A model generated the notes under the pieces. The model was not told where the DNA came from and ran no database searches. It worked only from the letters and a program-made list of their open reading frames with translations. Of a stretch of 47,702 nt of DNA, positions 11,021 to 21,999 are shown piece after piece; the first letter of the stretch is position 1; each line of letters opens with the position of its first letter. The stretch is taken from contig WOGZ01000259.1 of NCBI GenBank assembly GCA_009733775.1, positions 1-47,702 on the forward strand, given 5' to 3'. This DNA is from Alectoria sarmentosa. Its lineage: Eukaryota; Ascomycota; Lecanoromycetes; Lecanorales; Parmeliaceae. The translations under genes and the position numbers were made by a program.

Positions 11021-11158
11021 TGTTGAAATATGATAATGAAATGTTAAGAATGAATTGATTATTCTTTCAAAGCTCCCCTGAAGCAAATTCTATATACAGT
11101 ACTAAATTATGTGACTGGCAGGGCAACGGGCCGGAGAAGGCTGGAAATCATTTCAACA
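11021..11158. mobile_element. 138-bp solo LTR, nearly unmutated
   Basis: Relative to the paralogous position in copy A (about 8148-8154), 138 bases are inserted, beginning TGTTGAAAT and ending ATTTCAACA. That is a perfect 9-bp inverted terminal pair with the TG...CA ends of an LTR. It is flanked by GAATT on the left and AAATT on the right, a 5-bp target duplication with one G-to-A difference. It contains GC-rich sequence (around 11111-11145) that stands out sharply from the neighbouring DNA. It is too short to encode anything. A solo LTR or a TRIM-type remnant is the best reading. Confidence 0.85.
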
Positions 11159-11419
11159 AAATTTACAATTTACGAATAAACGATGTTTTAACAATTTGAT
11201 TTATATAAATTGAAAGATTAATATGCGAGATAAATATAAATTTCTTATAAATAATAACATTCAATGTCTTATTTAAGCGTTTTCAAAGATTCGTATTTTT
11301 AAAAATTATTGAATTTATATCGTGAAATAAGATTTCGAAAAAAAAAAAATTTATTATAAGATACGTTAAATTATTCGAAAATTCGAATAATAAAAAAGTC
11401 GTGATTATTATGATATTTT

Positions 11420-11900
11420 CGCGTTGATAATAAAATTTATAAATTATAAAACGATCTTTGCGTTTGCGGCGATTATAAATTAAAACGTAAAATAAATAAA
11501 CGTCAAAATCGGTTTTCTTTATAACGATGTTCAAGAGAACATTTATGTGTAACAATTTGAAAATTTTAATAAAAACAATATCAAAGTTCATAAATTGAAT
11601 AACATTCTTTATGATTTGAAATAATCTTTTAAAATTTAATATCAACATTTTTCGATTTATATAAAGAAATTGAGTTTTAATTTTATCGAATTAAATGATA
11701 ATGTGTTTATGAATCTCAAAAAAAAATCATTATAACGCTTTATATTGATAATATTTTGATTATAAATCGCAATAAAATCGATATTAAATGAATCAAAAAT
11801 GTTTTAAACGTCAAATTTCATATATCAAATTTAAGATTATGCGTTTTTTATTTGAGTATAATCGTTAAAAGAAATCATTATAATAATATTATTCGTTTAA
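11420..11900 (+). pseudogene. Copia A2 reverse transcriptase remnant
   Basis: Parallel to 8420-8912 in copy A. The active site reads LYIDNILII (11738-11764), again with the second catalytic Asp changed to Asn, followed by the same NRNKI continuation. The shared D-to-N change may be inherited from the common parent or arise twice. Stops interrupt the frame shortly after. The long minus-strand frame at 11283-11648 is its antisense shadow. Confidence 0.93.
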
Positions 11901-12159
11901 AATAAAAAGCGTATATTATACGCTTTTTTAATTGTTTCAAATATTGAAATCTCATTTTTATTAATATATTATTCGAAATCAATCGTAAATTAACGCTCGT
12001 TGAAAAAGATTATTTAATTCTCAAAAAACTTTACAAGAAATATTAATTCGTTATAAATTTTTTCATATACGTTATATTAAAAATTCGTTTTGATATCGCT
12101 TATATTATTTTTTTAATTAATCGATATTCAATTAAAATTATTTTAACGTATTAAAATGC

Positions 12160-12680
12160 GATTATTCGAATTTTTCGATATTTCAAACAAAAATATAATA
12201 TATTATAAATTCGTATATAAAAGCTTTTTAGAAAATTATTCGATTATATTGATTTTGATTAAATTGAAGATTCAATTCGAAAATTCATTTTTGATTATTT
12301 ATTTAATTTGAATAATGACGTTATTAATTAATTAAATAAACGTTAAATCATCGTGATATTATTTATTTATAAAACAAAATATATCGATTAAACGTAAATT
12401 AAAAAAAAAGTTATTTGATTGAAAAATCTTTTCAATCAACTTTTGCGATCTGACGATTCGAATTTCAAAATTATCGTAATTTTTGAAAATAATCAAAACG
12501 CAATCGTTTTTATAAAAAACGTTTAATTTCATATTCGCATTAAACACATTAATATCGTTTATTATCTTATGCGCGAAAAAATCAATGATGATATTATAAA
12601 TGTTTAATATGTTTTCATTAACAAATAAATGATTAATGATCTTATTAAAATCTTATATTTTGATAAATTTATTATGTTTC
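12160..12680 (+). pseudogene. Copia A2 RNase H remnant
   Basis: It matches 9160-9665. One frame contains HIRIKHINIVYYLMREKI (about 12528-12580), the RNase H 'R-T-K-H-I-D-x-x-x-H-x-x-R-E' segment in which the His before the conserved aromatic is now Tyr. The 'IFRYF' start is altered here. Premature stops are frequent. Confidence 0.85.
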
Positions 12681-13235
12681 GCGATGCTCTTAAAGTGGAA
12701 ATAATTTTATGTCATTTATTTAAAATCATTTAAATCATTATTTTAAAAAAGACGTTTGAGACGTTTAAATCGTTTAAATTATTTCATTATTATTATTTAA
12801 CGCTTTTAACTTTAAAAAAACGATTTCATTGATTTTCACATTTCGAATAATCGATCGAATAATTAATCGAAATTATTCGCAAAATCTTAATATTAGATTT
12901 GACGTGTTAAAATTTTATTATGTTATTATTATATTAAAAATTAATTTATCATTATTATAATTATATTCATAAATTTTGCGAATTTCTTTTCGAAACATTT
13001 ATATTTATGTTCGATTTAAATTTGAGATTCATAACGTTATTCAAAAGATCGTTATCATCGTCTTTTCGTTAATCGCCTTGAATATTTTCATTAAGATTAT
13101 TATATTTATATCTTTTGAGATTATCATATTTATGTTTTTAAAATCATTATATTTATGTTTTTAAACGTTATTATCGTCATCAACATCATAAACATCGTCG
13201 TTTACATTTTTCGTATACACATTATCAATCATTAT

Positions 13236-14000
13236 TGTTAAACATCAATACTTTAAAACGACCCTTATAAGCCTTATAATCGATCGCTTATATATATATA
13301 TATGCATATACAATTCGAAATATATCGTTCAATCGAAAAATAAACCCTTATATATATTCATCGATTATGTGTCGATCGATTTTTAATGTGCATTAAGTGA
13401 CCTGCAAATAAATTTGTCAAAAAACGATTTTTCGTCAAAAAGTGAATTTTTTTTTATGTGACATCATGATAGATATGTTCAAAAAAACATAATCGTTTTC
13501 AAATTTTCGATTTTCATTTTTTTTATTCGATTTTAAATATCGCGAATTTCGAATCTCGTTTTTGAAATTCGAATGTTTATAAAAAATAAAAATGATGCCT
13601 AAAAAAATGATTTATAAAATAAAGATGATTTATAAAAAAAAAAAAATCATTTTCTTTTTCGAATTTTTATTATTTTTATCCGATTTTGAACATCGCGAGT
13701 TTCGAATTTCGTATTTGAAATTCGAATTTTTATAAAACGTATAAGAGGTAAAGAAAATGCATAAAGATAATTTTATATTAATTATTCGACGTTAAATTCA
13801 CTGTAATTATCCGACGCTCGATTTATTTTATTTATTCGATATTCGATTTTTTTAAAAATATGCGTGCGAAGGAAAGTGTTGAACTTTAAATCATATAATA
13901 AAATCACGTGACGGACGTATGCGTTCATAGCTTAGATCGCATTTTCCTTCATAACATTCTTAAAGTAATACAACCAAGTGTTTTATATCATATTTCCACA
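13236..14000 (+). repeat. 3' LTR of Copia A2 (765 bp)
   Basis: Starts TGTTAAACATC and ends TTTCCACA, so both ends keep the TG...CA form that copy A has partly lost. It contains the conserved TTTGTCAAAAAACG block and the doubled internal segment. Within this pair, differences are overwhelmingly C/T and G/A. Confidence 0.87.
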
Positions 14001-14540
14001 ATTAAAACGTTCGAAAATTGATTGAATTGTTCAAAGACATCGATTTCATTAAAATAATCGTTGATAAAAAGTTTTATATTTTATACATAATTGAAAAAGC
14101 GCAAAAAACGCCGCATAAATCTGATGTTCGCTTTAAAAAAAGGTTTTTAAATTTAATTTATAACGATATTTACGATCTCATTATTCTCCGCGATCGTTTT
14201 AATAATAAAAAATTTATTATTTTCATTAATGATTAAAATAAACGCTTTAAAATTAAAATTATTAAATATAAAAACGAAATCTTCTTTGTTTTCAAGCGCT
14301 ATCAAATTAAAAACAAATATAAAAATGTTATTATTAAACGTTTTCAAATTGATTATAATGACGAATATAAAGATTTTAACTTTAATATTTATCGTATTAA
14401 TTATAATATCACATAAAAACTTATTCATTTTGAAAATTTCGAATAAAACAAAATCGTCGAACGATTTAATTAAACGCTTTTTAGCATTATTAACATTATC
14501 ATTAAAAACATTAATTTTGATTAAGAATATTAATTAAAAC
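14001..14540 (+). pseudogene. Integrase fragment of a third Copia lineage (C)
   Basis: Wedged between the A2 LTR and the B1 LTR. One frame from 14018 reads DIYDLIILRDRFNNKKFIIF, then RFQIDYNDEYKDFNF, then IVERFNXTLFSI. These are the three catalytic surroundings of a Copia integrase: 'D-I-x-G-P', 'x-T-D-x-G-x-E-Y' and 'N-G-x-x-E-R-x-N-R-T'. The acidic residues of all three blocks survive. The sequence does not match the integrases of A or B. Only stops, at former Trp/Gln/Arg codons, break the frame over about 170 codons. No LTR of its own is visible. Confidence 0.9.
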
Positions 14541-15170
14541 TGTCAAAATATGAAATAAAACACTTAATTGTACCTATTGCTTTAAGAATGCTACGGAAAA
14601 AAAATCGATTTATATACGAGCGCATTAATAATGCGCATATAACATCAAGGCTTAATGTCACGTAATTCGAAATTTCAACACTCTTTTTCACTCGCATCTT
14701 TTTCTAAATCTGAATTTCGAATTATGAAAATGAAAATTAACGTTAAATAACAGAAATAAACCGTAACGCCGAGTCATAAACGTGAAAACATTTCATATCC
14801 CCTTTATCATTTCTTATATTTCTCAAAACTCTCAAATTTCAAACACGAGATTTGAAATTCGCGATGTTCAAAATCGAATAAAAACAATGAAAATCCGAAA
14901 AAAAATCGAATTTTGAAAACGATTATGTTTTTTTAAACATATCTATCACGATAATACATTAAAAAAAAATCTACTTTTTTAACGAAAAACCGTTTTCTGG
15001 CAAATTAATTTGCAAATCATTTAATACACATCAAAAATCGATCAACACATAATCAAAGAATATATGTGAAAATAATGTTTCGATTGAAAAAAAAATTCCG
15101 AATTGTATATGCATATATGCGATCTATCGCAAGACTTATAAAGGTCGTTTCAAAATATTAATGTTTAATA
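14541..15170 (-). repeat. 3' LTR of Copia B1 (about 630 bp)
   Basis: Begins TGTCAAAATATG and ends near ATGTTTAATA, the reverse of the TGTTAAACAT start seen in A2. It is homologous to 19901-20574 along its length and to the A LTRs in blocks. Shared blocks include the reversed GTCAAAAA pair and GAAATTCGCGATGTTCAAAA. Confidence 0.8.
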
Positions 15171-15215
15171 ATAATAATTAATAAAGTGTATATAGATTGC
15201 GATCGATACATTACG

Positions 15216-15243
15216 ATAATAATAATAATAATAATAATAATAA
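15216..15243. repeat. ATA trinucleotide microsatellite
   Basis: A run of about nine AAT/ATA triplets just inside the B1 LTR. The corresponding site in B2 (20616-20663) is an expanded ATGATA/GATAAT array, so slippage happened independently in each copy. Confidence 0.9.
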
Positions 15244-16079
15244 CGACAATTAAGTTTAAAAGCATAAACATAATAATTGTGATAACGTCTGAAAGCATTT
15301 AAAAGTTATGTTATTGAAGAATTCTCGTGAATAATTAAGCAATTTTGATGATAACGATCTTTTTAATAATAATATAATTCTTAAATTTAAATCGCACATA
15401 AATATAAACTTTTTGAAAAAAAAATCGTAAGATTTATAATTATAAATACAATAGCGACAAATCAATTTTAAATTGAATCTTAATAAATTTAAATCTCTTT
15501 TATACGACACGTTAAGATTAATATTTGAGGTTTTACGAATAAATTCGATCGATTATTTAATATATAAAAATCAATGAAATCGCTCTCTTTAAAGCTGTTA
15601 TAAACGTTAAATAATAACATCAAATTAATTTCGCGAATGATAAACGTTTCTTTGAAATTAAACAATATTTGTTTTTTTAAAATCATAATGAAGACATTTT
15701 TAAAGTTAACGCGAGAAATCATTTATAAACGATATTTTAATTTAATTAATTGACAAAATCTTTCAAACTTATTTTTAAAAAGGGCTTTAATAAAATCGTT
15801 GATTATTTATTAATCAATAAAAACATATTTTAAAACGATATTCTCGATAATAATTTATTTTCGTACATAATAATGTTAAATATCGATATGCTTGATATGA
15901 ACATAAAATTGAAAGTTTTTAATAAATATTATAACGACTTAATTGTCGCAATAAATAATCATTATTTGAAAACAATTAACGCTTAAATTAAATTAATTGA
16001 AAAATCCGCGCAATTAAATCGCTTTTTTAATAATTTAAAACTTAATCGATATATTTAATTTCATAAATTAAAAGCGTTA

Positions 16080-16330
16080 TTGTAAATTGTCGTTTAAAAA
16101 ATTAATTAATTATCGCATTATTTGTATCAAAAATGTATTCAAAAGTGAAACGTCGAATCTCTTGATCAATTATTTAATTAACGTCGATATAATTAATAAA
16201 AGATTTAAAGTCGCTTCGAAACACAAATTGTCAATTTTTTATATAATTAAAATATCGAAAGATGCGTTTAATTGCGCTTTAATGAAAAACATCAAAATTC
16301 GAATCGTATTAAAAGATTATTAAAATTACG
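16080..16330 (-). pseudogene. Copia B1 RNase H remnant
   Basis: On the minus strand a nearly open frame reads SAIKRIFRYFNYIKN, then FRSDFKSFINYIDVN, then EIRRFTFEYIFDTNNAI. These align with the Copia 'A-x-K-R-x-x-R-Y-L-K-G-T', 'G-Y-x-D-A-D-W' and 'R-R-S-T-S-G-Y-x-F' landmarks. Trp codons are stops and Gly codons read Asn or Asp, all explicable by G-to-A on the sense strand. The plus-strand frame at 16087-16323 is its shadow. Confidence 0.93.
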
Positions 16331-16529
16331 AAGACGATATTCGAGCGAATGCTTAATATCGCATACATTAAAAAATCAATAATAAATTAATAAACGTGAC
16401 AAGATTCTTTAATAATTATAAAATTATTTTCGACGATATAAAATTTATCATTAATGATGAGAGTTGAAATAATGATTAACAAAAAAAAATCGATATAAAT
16501 TGTTTATTTAAGACGCAAAATACGATTAA

Positions 16530-17560
16530 TACGATTTTTTATAATTATTATATCGAGATAATAAATGTATAAACCAAAATCGATTATTTTAAACTTTTTA
16601 TAAAGTTTATCCTTGATCGTTTAAATGTCGACTTTATTAAAACTTATAAACAAAATGTTATTCACATAAATGACGATAATAATAATATTATTAATGAATA
16701 TCGAAAGATCAACGACGATAAACTCGAAATTCAAGTTTTTAAAATATATCGCGAAGATATTATATTAGATTTTAAAAAATTATTTTAAATTATATAACGC
16801 CTTTATAAGCTTATAGACCTTATTCTTTTTATTTTTAATTTCAAATTTCATAAATTGCATTATATAAATTATCTTCTTAATATCGTTATATATAAAAACG
16901 ATTTTAACGTTTATCTATTCAAGCTCTCAACTCAAAATTATCATAAATACGAAAATGATTTTATAATTCATAAATTTGATTATTAAAACGAAAGTTTCAT
17001 TAAAATCGATTTCTTTTTATTATTCGAAATCATAAATCATTTAATAAACTTTATATCGAACGATCTTATTAATAAGATTTTTTTTAATTTTATAAACTCA
17101 TTTGCCTTTTAAGACACGCGCATTCAAAAATAAATTCATCAAAATTCAAATAATATTAATAATAAAAGAAATGATTTTACTTTATATAATTATTTATTAA
17201 TATATTTTGCGATAAAAATTCGTTATAATTTTTTTAAAATTTCGAGATTTATAAAATTTAAGAAAAACGACTTTAATTAATAAAACGAAAAAATTCGAAA
17301 TGAGATTTCGATATAATTTCGTGATTTTGAACGACTTTATAATAAAAGCAAATTTAAAAACTTCATTAATTATGAAACGAGTGATAAATTTAAATGTTAA
17401 TGTGAATAAAGAAATCGCAATGTCGTTATTAAATATATTAAACAATCATTTTATTGCACTTAAAACGACTTTTGATGAGATTCTTTTTAAAATTGAAATG
17501 AAATTAAACAAATTTTTAACCTTTTTTTCGACAATTGTATACCTCTTTTAACGCTTTTTC
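16530..17560 (-). pseudogene. Copia B1 reverse transcriptase remnant
   Basis: The minus strand at 16656-16670 reads IYVNNILFI, the YVDD active site with both Asp codons changed to Asn. NKVDI, KFKIIDFG and YYLDIII follow, as in the Copia connection 'M-x-D-L-G-x-x-x-Y-Y-L-G'. Upstream (17197-17445) a stretch containing NDIAISLFTLTFKF corresponds to the same stretch in B2, where a Helitron has split it. This copy is the uninterrupted reference for that insertion. Confidence 0.9.
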
Positions 17561-18214
17561 TTTAAAATTATAAATAAATAAAAAATAAATGATTTAGATG
17601 CTCGATATTCTCAGCGAGTTTACATTTATTATAAAAAATGTTAATTTATTTCTCAACGACAGCGATGCTTAATTCGAAAAGAATAAATTTGAAAAAAACA
17701 TTATCGATTCAATTAATATTAAAAACAATAATTATCTTATTATTATTTAAAAATATGCGATAATTTTTATCTTAATATTTCAAAAAACGTTCTTCAACGA
17801 CGCGATTTTAATATTTCTTTAATTAATATTGTAAAACACAATTTGATAATAATTAATTTAATCGATGATGCGTAAATGAGATATATTGAAAAAAAATCGA
17901 TATTAACCTCGAATAAAATAACGTTACGATCGATAATAAATTGAATATTATAAAAAATATTAATCGTTTAAACGAATTTTATTCAATACTAAGTTGACCG
18001 TCACACAAGTTTAACATTCGATATATATCCGATATTCATCCGATGTTCATTCGATGGTGGTTTTCCATCAGATATACGATGGTTGAAAAGCCGCTACACA
18101 TCTTTAAGAGGTTTTCAAACGGCTGTTTAACGGCTGTCAAATCATCGTCAAACCGTTATCATTTAGGAAGGAGCATCACATACTCATAAGTCATCGCAAT
18201 CGCAATCGCATTAT

Positions 18215-18585
18215 CATGGTCATGGCCATGATCATGTTCATCGCAGCCAAGTCATGGTCATACCCACTGCAACCACATGGTCATGGCCGTACCCACTGCA
18301 TCCACATACCCATGGCCACTGCAATCACATGGTCATGGCCGTACCCACTGCAACCACATAGCTGCCCGTATCCACTGCAACCACATGGTTATGGCCGTAT
18401 CCACTGCAACCACATGGCTGCCCGTATCCATTACAACCACATACCTTAGTCATGACCGTACCCATTGCAATCACATAATCATGGCCGTACCCACTGCAAT
18501 CACATGGTTATGGCCGTACCCATTGCATTCACATACCCATGGCCACTGCAATTATATGACTGGCCGTATTCATTGCAACCATATT
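18215..18585. repeat. Minisatellite of 29-bp and shorter units
   Basis: About a dozen degenerate units built on CCACTGCAACCACATGG followed by TCATGGCCGTAC, with short variants lacking part of the second half. It is the reverse complement of the array at 1-191. Two overlapping open frames (18216-18449 and 18277-18630) arise because a 29-bp period cycles through three frames. Their His/Gly/Arg-rich repeats are artefacts. Confidence 0.93.
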
Positions 18586-18664
18586 ATTATTGAATATCGA
18601 ATGAACAGCGAATGGGTATCGAATAAATAACGAATGAGTATCGAACGAGTAATGAATGAATAAC

Positions 18665-18801
18665 GGATGGGCAGTAGTTGAGCATCGGTTGCTCAACCGC
18701 TGAGAATCGAATAAAAATCCATCACTTTTCATTAAAATTGTTATTCGATTCCCAGCAATTGAGCAGCGGATGCGCAACTGTTGTTCAATCGTTGCCCATC
18801 C
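18665..18801. repeat. Long imperfect inverted repeat inside copy 2
   Basis: The left arm begins GGATGGGCAGTAGTTGAGCA and ends GAATCGAATAA at 18713. The right arm starts TTATTCGATTCCCAGCAATT at 18741 and ends GTTGCCCATCC at 18801. Folded, these give a stem of about 50-60 bp with mismatches and a 27-base loop. The arms contain further GGTTGCTCAACC-type palindromes. Copy 1 shows related CGGTTGAACAACGG motifs at about 336-360. Confidence 0.75.
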
Positions 18802-19900
18802 GCTACACATCCGTTACTTATTCAATTTCCAGCCGATATGTAATCGATGTTTATTCGATGTAAGATTCACGAGACAGGCATAGTAGTATTTTTGAAATGA
18901 TTTTTTTTGAATATAACGTTGATTTTGCGTCAAATAATAACGCTTAAATATTTAAATTTATTATTTATTTAAAAATTATCAAGCACGATGCCTTTTTAAA
19001 TAATATTCTTAAATAATCGAAAAACTTTTATTTAATAATCATCGAATTTAATATTATAATTAATGCGAAAACGAATATATCGATTATTATTATGTTTTAA
19101 ATCATTAGAAAACATTTTAAATGCGATAAAAATTATTAAATCAAATTTATCGAGCAAAAAACAAACGTCAAATTGAGAAAATTTATTATTAAAAAAGATA
19201 ATTATTCATTCAAAATCATTTTAAAAGATATCGAATAAATCTTAAAGATCGTTATAAATTAAATCTTTTTATCAATTTTTAAAGACAATGTGTCGCTTAT
19301 ATAATTTCATTCTCATATTAATTATAAAATATAATTCGCAAACATCGTCGAAAGATGAAAAAAAAGATTTATTTTAATGCACATTTTAATCAGCTTTTTA
19401 GAATTTTAAACGTTTAAATAATTATAATATGCATATTATATGCGAAGAATTATTCTATTAATTTGAAACTTCGATAAAAACTTTAAAAACTTTTAATTAT
19501 TAAAAATAAATTTAATTGAAAACTTATTATAAGCGAGGATTTTTTCATTACCTTAATGATTATTAAAATTAAAAAGGTTTTTCTTTAAATATCGAGCGTA
19601 TAAAAACGATTTTGAATACATTTGAAAAAGAAATGTTACTTTTCGACGATAATATCGTCGAAAATAAAAACCAAAAAAACCTTTATTTTTTCAATTATTT
19701 TTCAAAAATAAAATTAAAATCGCAATTAAACATAAATTAAACGTCTCAAAAAATTAAAATGCGTTTAACATTAAGTATTCATTTTACATTCAAATTCGTT
19801 ACTTTCGAAATCGATAATTATACGATTATTAATAAAATCATTTATAAAACGTAAAAATTAAAAAGGTTTAAAGATTTTAAAAATCGAAAAGATATAAATT

Positions 19901-20574
19901 TGTCAAAATATGGAATAGAACACTTAATTGTATTGCTTTAAGAGTATTACGGAAGAAAGAGCGATTTATATACGAGCGCATTAATGTGCGCATGTAATCG
20001 TTAAGGCTTGACGTTACGTGATTCGAATTTCAACATTTTTCTTCGCTCGCATCTTTTTAGATCTGAATTTCGAGTTATAAAAGTGAAAATCAACGCCGAA
20101 TAATAAAAGTGAATTGTATGTCGGGTTATAATCGTGAAAATTAATGTCGGATAACAAAAGTGAATCGTAACGTCGGGTTGTAAGTGTGAAAACATTTTAT
20201 ATCCTTTTATTATTCTCTATATTCTTTAAAACACTCAAATTTCAAAAATATGAAATTCGAAATTCACGATGTTTAAAATCGGGTAGAAACAGTGAAAATT
20301 CGAAAAAAAGTCGAAATTTGAAAACGATTATGTTTTTTTGAACATATTCGTTAAGATGTTATATAAAAAAAAATCCACTTTTTGACGAAAAACCGTTTTT
20401 TGATAAATTTATTTTCAATTTATTTGGTGCACATCAAATATCGAGCGACATATGATCGATGAATATATGTGGGAATAAATTTTCCGATTGAACGAAATGT
20501 TTCGAATTGTATATGCATGTATGCGATCGATCGTAAGATCTACGAAAATCGTTTTAAAATATTGATGTTTAATA
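19901..20574 (-). repeat. 3' LTR of Copia B2 (about 674 bp)
   Basis: Homologous to 14541-15170 across its length, with the same gcgcattaatgtgcgc block also found at 3819-3834. Longer than the B1 LTR because of a duplicated TCGGGTTATAA-type segment at about 20083-20190 (three related copies with AATAAAAGTGAA or a similar continuation). Confidence 0.8.
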
Positions 20575-20615
20575 ATAATAATTGATAGAGTGTATGTAAA
20601 TTGTGATTAATATAT

Positions 20616-20663
20616 TATGATAATGATAATAATGATAATGATAATGATGATAATGACGATAAT
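20616..20663. repeat. GATAAT-type microsatellite
   Basis: Roughly eight hexamer/trimer units (ATGATA, ATAATG, ATGACG) just inside the B2 LTR, at the position of the ATA run in B1. Slippage product. Confidence 0.9.
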
Positions 20664-21479
20664 AGCGTTTAAAAGTATAAACATAATAATTATGATAATG
20701 TTTAAAAGCATTTGAAAGTTATATTGTTGAAGAATTTCGTGAATAATTGAATAGTTTTGGCGATAACGATTTTTTTGACGGCGATATAATTTTCAAATTT
20801 GAATCGTATATAAGTATAAGTCTTTTGAATAGATGTTCGTAAAGTTTATGATTATAAATGCAATAGCGACAAATTAATTTTAAATTGAGTTTTGATAAAT
20901 AGAAGTTTATTCGCAAGAGATGTTAAGATTAATAATTGAGGTTTTGCGAATAAATTTAATCGATTATTCGAAGTGTGAAAATCAATGAAATCGCTCTTTT
21001 GAAATTGTTGAATAATAACATTAAATTGATTTCATAAATGATGATTGTTTTTTTGAAATTGAATAATAATTATTTTATTTGAGTTATAATGACAACTCTC
21101 TTAAAATTATAATAACGGTTTTTTTAAAATTAACGCAAAAGATCATTTATGAACGATGCTTCAATTCGATTAATTGACGAAATTTTTCCAATTTGTTTTT
21201 GAATTTTTTTTTTAATAAAATCGTTAATTATTTATTAATCGATAAAAATATATTTTAAGACGACATTTTCGACGATGATTTATTTTTATATATAATAATG
21301 TTGAATGTTAATATATTTGATATAAACATGAAAGTGAGAATTTTTGATTAACGTTATAACGCTTTGATTATTATAATAAATCATTATTATTTAAAAGCAT
21401 TTAGCATTTAAGTTGAATTGATTAAGAAATTCGCATAATTAAATCGTTTTTTTAATAATTTGAGTTTGATCGATATATT

Positions 21480-21745
21480 CGATTTCATAAATTAAAAACG
21501 TTATTGTGAATTATTATTTAAAAAATTAATTGATTGTCGTATTATTTATATCAAAAACGTATTTAAAAGTGAAACGTCGAATGTTTTGATCGTTTATTTA
21601 ATCAATGTCGATATAATTTACGAAAGATTTAAAATCACCTCGAAACATAAATTATCAATTTTTTATATGATTAAAATATCGAAAAATGCGTTTGATTACG
21701 CTTTAATGAGAAACATTAAAATTCGAATCGTATTAAAAGATTATT
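21480..21745 (-). pseudogene. Copia B2 RNase H remnant
   Basis: The minus strand is paralogous to 16080-16330 and shows the same order of RNase H landmarks, with more stops. Differences from B1 are mainly transitions. Downstream on the minus strand (20719-20916) is the conserved post-RNase-H block. Confidence 0.85.
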
Positions 21746-21999
21746 GAAATTGCGAAAGCGATATTCGGGCGCGTGTTTAACATCGTATATATGAGGGAGT
21801 CGATGACAAATTAATAAATGTGACGAGATTTTTTAATAATCACGAAATCATTTTCGACGATATAAAATTTATCGTTAATAATGAGAATTGAAATGATCGC
21901 GAATTCAATTATGTCATGATCAATAAGAATTTTTTTGATATAAGTTGTTTATTTAAGGCGTAAGATGCGATTAACACGATTTTTTGCGATTATTATATC

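Larger units (their letters stand above)
10980..14000 (+). mobile_element. 5'-truncated tandem Copia copy A2
   Basis: Starting directly at the last base of A's 3' LTR, the sequence follows A from about 8135 onward: RT (about 11420-11900), RNase H (about 12160-12680), the downstream block and a full LTR ending at 14000. It lacks protease, integrase and gag. A and A2 differ almost only by transitions, with A richer in G-to-A and A2 carrying more C-to-T on the plus strand. It shares the LTR at 10214-10979 with A and holds a small insertion at 11021-11158. Unequal exchange plus deletion in a tandem pair would give this arrangement. Confidence 0.88.
17989..18886. mobile_element. 898-bp TA-flanked minisatellite-bearing element (copy 2)
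   Basis: An insertion into B1, flanked by TA at 17987-17988 and 18887-18888. The empty site is present in B2 at about 47279 (TTTAATATTTTTGAAA). The ends are CTAAGTTGACCGTC on the left and, inverted, CTACTATGCCTGTC on the right (9 of 14 identical). The inside holds GATATATCCGAT-type subterminal repeats, a 29-bp minisatellite and a 60-bp-arm inverted repeat. It is far less AT-rich than the host element. There is no transposase, so this is a non-autonomous element, probably Tc1/mariner- or pogo-like by its TA target. Confidence 0.85.
14541..19900 (-). mobile_element. Degraded Ty1/Copia element B1 (minus strand)
   Basis: The 3' LTR is at the left (14541-15170). RNase H (16080-16330) and RT (16530-17560) follow on the minus strand, then integrase-region sequence to 17988. 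It resumes at 18887 after an 898-bp insertion and runs to 19900, where B2's LTR begins after AAATT. Positions 17390-17988 and 18887-19250 are paralogous to 46653-47649, and 19436-19900 to 446-905. The RT is of the Copia type but clearly diverged from A's, although the LTRs are related. The 5' part probably lies beyond the right edge of the window because B2 inserted here. Confidence 0.88.

Noticed and set aside
11283..11648. A 121-codon minus-strand frame, the longest in the window
   Set aside because: It is antisense to the Copia A2 RT, and the matching frame in copy A (8289-8540) is equally antisense. It is open because loss of C/G on one strand removes stops in some frames.
14229..14537. 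A 102-codon plus-strand frame rich in Leu, Ile and Lys
   Set aside because: It overlaps the lineage C integrase in another frame, and only the integrase frame carries recognisable motifs.
15216..15243. Microsatellite as a poly-A tail of a non-LTR retrotransposon
   Set aside because: It occurs at the same site inside Copia B1 and B2, and no LINE-type endonuclease or RT motif is nearby.
18216..18630. Two open frames encoding His/Gly/Arg-rich repeats
   Set aside because: They are produced by a 29-bp minisatellite cycling through all three frames, and the same array appears reversed at 1-191 without an equivalent frame.
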